24,076 nt of DNA from JACCQS01 sp050999295. GTDB taxonomy: Bacteria > Actinomycetota > Actinomycetes > Mycobacteriales > Geodermatophilaceae. Shown in pieces: positions 21,631 through 24,076 of this stretch. Each line of letters starts with the position of its first letter. Positions within the stretch are counted from its first letter, which is position 1. The position numbers and the translations under genes were made by a program. The notes under the pieces are model-generated. The model made no database searches. It was not told where the DNA came from and was given only the letters and a program-made list of their open reading frames with translations. The stretch lies in NCBI GenBank assembly GCA_050999295.1, contig JBPCPI010000148.1:1-24076 (forward strand), given 5' to 3'.

Positions 21631-24051
21631 GCTGCGCCCGGTGGCATCGACCGCTCGATGTGTCACTTCGACAAGCAGCGCCCCGACGGCCCCGACGACG
21701 ACCGCGACAGTGACGTCGAGCCGGGTGATGGACATCAGGAACAGACCTTCCCCGATCGCGGGCACCGCGATCACGACGGCAGCCGAGCCGCCGAGCGCCG
21801 CGACCAACGCCAGTTTCCACCCGGCCAGCGGACGCGCGAGTACGACAACGGTCCACAGCGAAACGATCAGCACGACCACGGTGGCCGTGGTGCGCGCCTC
21901 CGGTACCCCTGCTCCGGCGTCGAGGAAGCGGGTAGCGCGGTACCCGAGATATGCGCTCACGCCGGTGACCGCGCCGATCGGCACGGAGAAGCGGAGCACC
22001 CGACGTAGGAATCCCGGGACGTATCGACGTGAATTCGGCGCCAACGCCAGGATGAAGCCAGGGATGCCGATGGTCAGCGTCGAGATGAGGGTGAGCTGGA
22101 TCGGGGCGAACGGATACGCGCTGACCGTCACCGCGGCGATCAGCGCAAGGACCAGCGCGTAGGTGTTCTTGATCAGGAACAAGTTCGAGGCTCGCTCGAT
22201 GTTCGCTATCACCCGGCGGCCCTCCGCCACGACACCGGGCAGCCGGGCGAACCGACTGTCGAGCAGCACGATCTGGGCTACCGCACGCGCCGCCGGCGAG
22301 CCGTTGCCCATGGCGACGCCTATGTCGGCGTCTTTGAGGGCGAGCGCGTCGTTGACGCCGTCACCGGTCATCGCCACGACGTGACCGCGGCGTTGCAATG
22401 CGGCCACCAGAGACCGTTTCTGGTGCGGCGTGACCCGTCCGAACACCGTGTGCCGCTCCAGCACATCGCCGAGCTCGTCGAGGTCCTCCGGGAGTGTGCG
22501 CGCGTCGACCGGGTTGTCGGCGCCCGCGATGCCGACAGCCGCGGCCACCGCCGCCACCGTCCCCGGGTTGTCACCGGAGATGACCTTGAGCGTGACCCCC
22601 TGCGCGGTGAAGAACTGCAACGTTTCGGCGGCGTCCTCGCGAACCCGTTCGGCGAGTACGACGAGTGCGGCCGGCAGCAGATCCGGCGGCAGTGGCACGT
22701 CATTGCTCGATTGACCCCCGACGGCTGGGAAGGGCCTGGCGGAGGCGGTCGACCGTGCCAGCAGCAGCACTCGACGTCCGGCGGCGGCGAGGTGGATCGC
22801 CGCCGCGTGCGCCTGTTCCTGCAGCCCCGGCGTCGGAGCGGCAAGGACCATCTCGGGAGCGCCGAGCACCCATGCGCCGTGGTCCGGGGTCGTCACCGCC
22901 GACCACTTCCGAGTGGAGTTGAAAGGCACGCTCCCTTCGCGGGGCCAGTCGGTGACGGGGAATGCCGCAGCCACTGCGGCGGCAGTCGCGTTGCCTTCGC
23001 TGTCCTCGGACAGCAGACCGAGGGCCTGGGAGATGTCGGAGTCCGAACAGCTACCCAGCGACTCGAGACGGTCGAAGACGACATCCCCGTGGGTCAGCGT
23101 GCCGGTCTTGTCCAGGCAGACGACATCCACGCGCGCCAAGCCCTCAACCGCCGGCAACTCCTGCACGAGCGTCTGCTGACGCGCCAACGTGACGGTGGCA
23201 AGCATGAAGGCCAGGCTGGTCAGCAGCACCAGGCCCTCCGGAATCATGCCGACCAGGCCCGCCACCGTTCCCGTGACCGCATCGCGCCACCCGTTGTTGT
23301 CCGCGCTTCGGAACTGGCTCCACAGCAGGATCGGACCGACGATCAGTAACACCACGGAGATCCAGCGCAGGATCCGGTTGGTGCCATTGACCAACTCCGA
23401 ATGGGCGAGGGTGAATCGTCGTGCCTCGATAGCCAGCTTCGTGGCGTACGCCTCTGCCCCGACAGCAGTGGCCTGGAACCTGCCACGCCCGGCGACCACG
23501 ATCGAGCCGGATCGCACCTCCTCGCCGGGCGACTTGGCCACCGGGTCCGACTCACCGGTGAGCAGCGACTCGTCGATCTCGAGCCCGTCCGAGTCGAGGA
23601 CGACACCGTCGGCCGTCACCTGGTCTCCCGCGCGCAACGCGACCAGGTCGTCAGCGACGACGTCGCCCACCTCGACCTGAGACGTGACGCCGTCCCGGAC
23701 CACTCTGGCGTGGGGCGCGTTGAGCACCGCGAGCCGGTCCAGGATGCGCTTGGCGCGCACCTCCTGGACGATGCCGATGGCCGCGTTGGCAACGATGACT
23801 CCGCCGAACAACCCGTTCTGCCAGCGTCCGGTCGCCATGGTGACAAGGAACAGTGCCAGCAACAGGCCGTTGAAGAAGGTCAGGACGTTGCTGCGGACGA
23901 TCTCCGGGACAGTTCGGCTGGTACGGAGTTTGACCGCGTTGGTCCGGCCCGTCGCCACGCGTTCTGCGACCTCTGCGGGCGTGAGCCCAGTAGCAGGCGT
24001 TGGCGACCTTTCCGCTGCTGCTGCGAGCAGGGACCGATCACTGGACGTCAC
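21616..24051 (-). CDS. P-type cation-transporting ATPase, CtpE-like
   Basis: An 811-residue P-type ATPase starting at GTG 24051 (AGGAG eight bases upstream). The order is complete: N-terminal LTPAEVAERVATGRTN, first helices with FFNGLLLALFLVTMATGRWQ, actuator motif LLTGESDPVAKSPG, helix 4 GLVGMIPEGLVLLTSLAFML, phosphorylation site VDVVCLDKTGTLTHGDVVF with D314, nucleotide domain with VPFNSTRKWSAV, hinge MTGDGVNDALALKDADIGVA, and a C-terminal bundle with IQLTLISTLTIGIPGFILAL. The PEGL intramembrane motif and the general layout match mycobacterial CtpE, proposed to import Ca2+; this is family knowledge and the substrate is not proven here. No heavy-metal-binding CxxC is present. It overlaps the end of the acetate kinase gene by 15 bases in convergent orientation. 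Only 25 bases of upstream DNA are in view. Confidence 0.93.
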   Translation of the reverse strand: MTSSDRSLLAAAAERSPTPATGLTPAEVAERVATGRTNAVKLRTSRTVPEIVRSNVLTFFNGLLLALFLVTMATGRWQNGLFGGVIVANAAIGIVQEVRAKRILDRLAVLNAPHARVVRDGVTSQVEVGDVVADDLVALRAGDQVTADGVVLDSDGLEIDESLLTGESDPVAKSPGEEVRSGSIVVAGRGRFQATAVGAEAYATKLAIEARRFTLAHSELVNGTNRILRWISVVLLIVGPILLWSQFRSADNNGWRDAVTGTVAGLVGMIPEGLVLLTSLAFMLATVTLARQQTLVQELPAVEGLARVDVVCLDKTGTLTHGDVVFDRLESLGSCSDSDISQALGLLSEDSEGNATAAAVAAAFPVTDWPREGSVPFNSTRKWSAVTTPDHGAWVLGAPEMVLAAPTPGLQEQAHAAAIHLAAAGRRVLLLARSTASARPFPAVGGQSSNDVPLPPDLLPAALVVLAERVREDAAETLQFFTAQGVTLKVISGDNPGTVAAVAAAVGIAGADNPVDARTLPEDLDELGDVLERHTVFGRVTPHQKRSLVAALQRRGHVVAMTGDGVNDALALKDADIGVAMGNGSPAARAVAQIVLLDSRFARLPGVVAEGRRVIANIERASNLFLIKNTYALVLALIAAVTVSAYPFAPIQLTLISTLTIGIPGFILALAPNSRRYVPGFLRRVLRFSVPIGAVTGVSAYLGYRATRFLDAGAGVPEARTTATVVVLIVSLWTVVVLARPLAGWKLALVAALGGSAAVVIAVPAIGEGLFLMSITRLDVTVAVVVGAVGALLVEVTHRAVDATGRSSAVE

Positions 24052-24076
24052 GCCGGCTTGCTCCTACCTGCCATGT

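Overview
The window is high-GC DNA (roughly two thirds G+C by eye) with GTG starts, 4-nt stop/start overlaps and gene families typical of Actinobacteria. The gene mix (two-GAF sensor kinase with a DosR-like regulator, Acg-like nitroreductase, CtpE-like ATPase, actinobacterial ABC permease, DUF6176-like protein, SBBP/RTX secreted protein) suggests a soil actinomycete, perhaps Micromonosporaceae; the genus is a guess. No rRNA, tRNA, CRISPR array or insertion sequence was recognised.

Layout. 1-403: ABC permease relic with an internal deletion. 483-2639 (-): large secreted beta-solenoid-like protein. 2860-5953 (-): a tight four-gene operon in the order Fe(II)/2-oxoglutarate-type oxygenase, Lys/Asp/Glu repeat protein, unrecognised 278-aa protein, ATP-grasp ligase. 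I think this is a candidate undescribed peptide- or protein-modification system. 6152-6547 (+): DUF6176-like protein. 6711-7514 (+): diguanylate cyclase with an Ala-rich helical N-terminus. 7613-8160 (-): wrecked PD40/TolB-like propeller gene. 8181-9152 (-): CorA-like transporter with GQN instead of GMN. 9279-9734 (-): flavin/PNPOx-fold protein.

9785-11451: remains of a nitrate-respiration locus. narK has lost its 5' end and two internal blocks, narI has lost its 5' half, and the two broken 5' ends abut. A small cupin gene follows narI. 11564-14028 (+): secreted SBBP-repeat protein with RTX-like C-terminus, split by one frameshift. 14025-16439 (-): DevS/DevR-type two-component system; the kinase is frameshifted. 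16483-18014 (-): Acg-like nitroreductase and universal stress protein, start and stop overlapping. 18166-21630 (+): phosphoketolase and acetate kinase (the acetyl-phosphate/ATP branch of a phosphoketolase shunt). 21616-24051 (-): P-type cation ATPase, CtpE-like.

Taken together, about 8.2-24 kb resembles a hypoxia/dormancy island like the mycobacterial DosR regulon: sensor, regulator, Acg-like protein, USP, nar genes, PNPOx-fold protein, P-type ATPase and fermentative ATP generation. A plausible DosR-like box lies between the USP and phosphoketolase genes. Two kinds of gene damage recur. Larger deletions hit the permease, propeller, narK and narI genes. Single-base indels, often in short G/C runs, hit the ATP-grasp, SBBP, kinase and propeller genes; these may be true decay or uncorrected sequencing errors.
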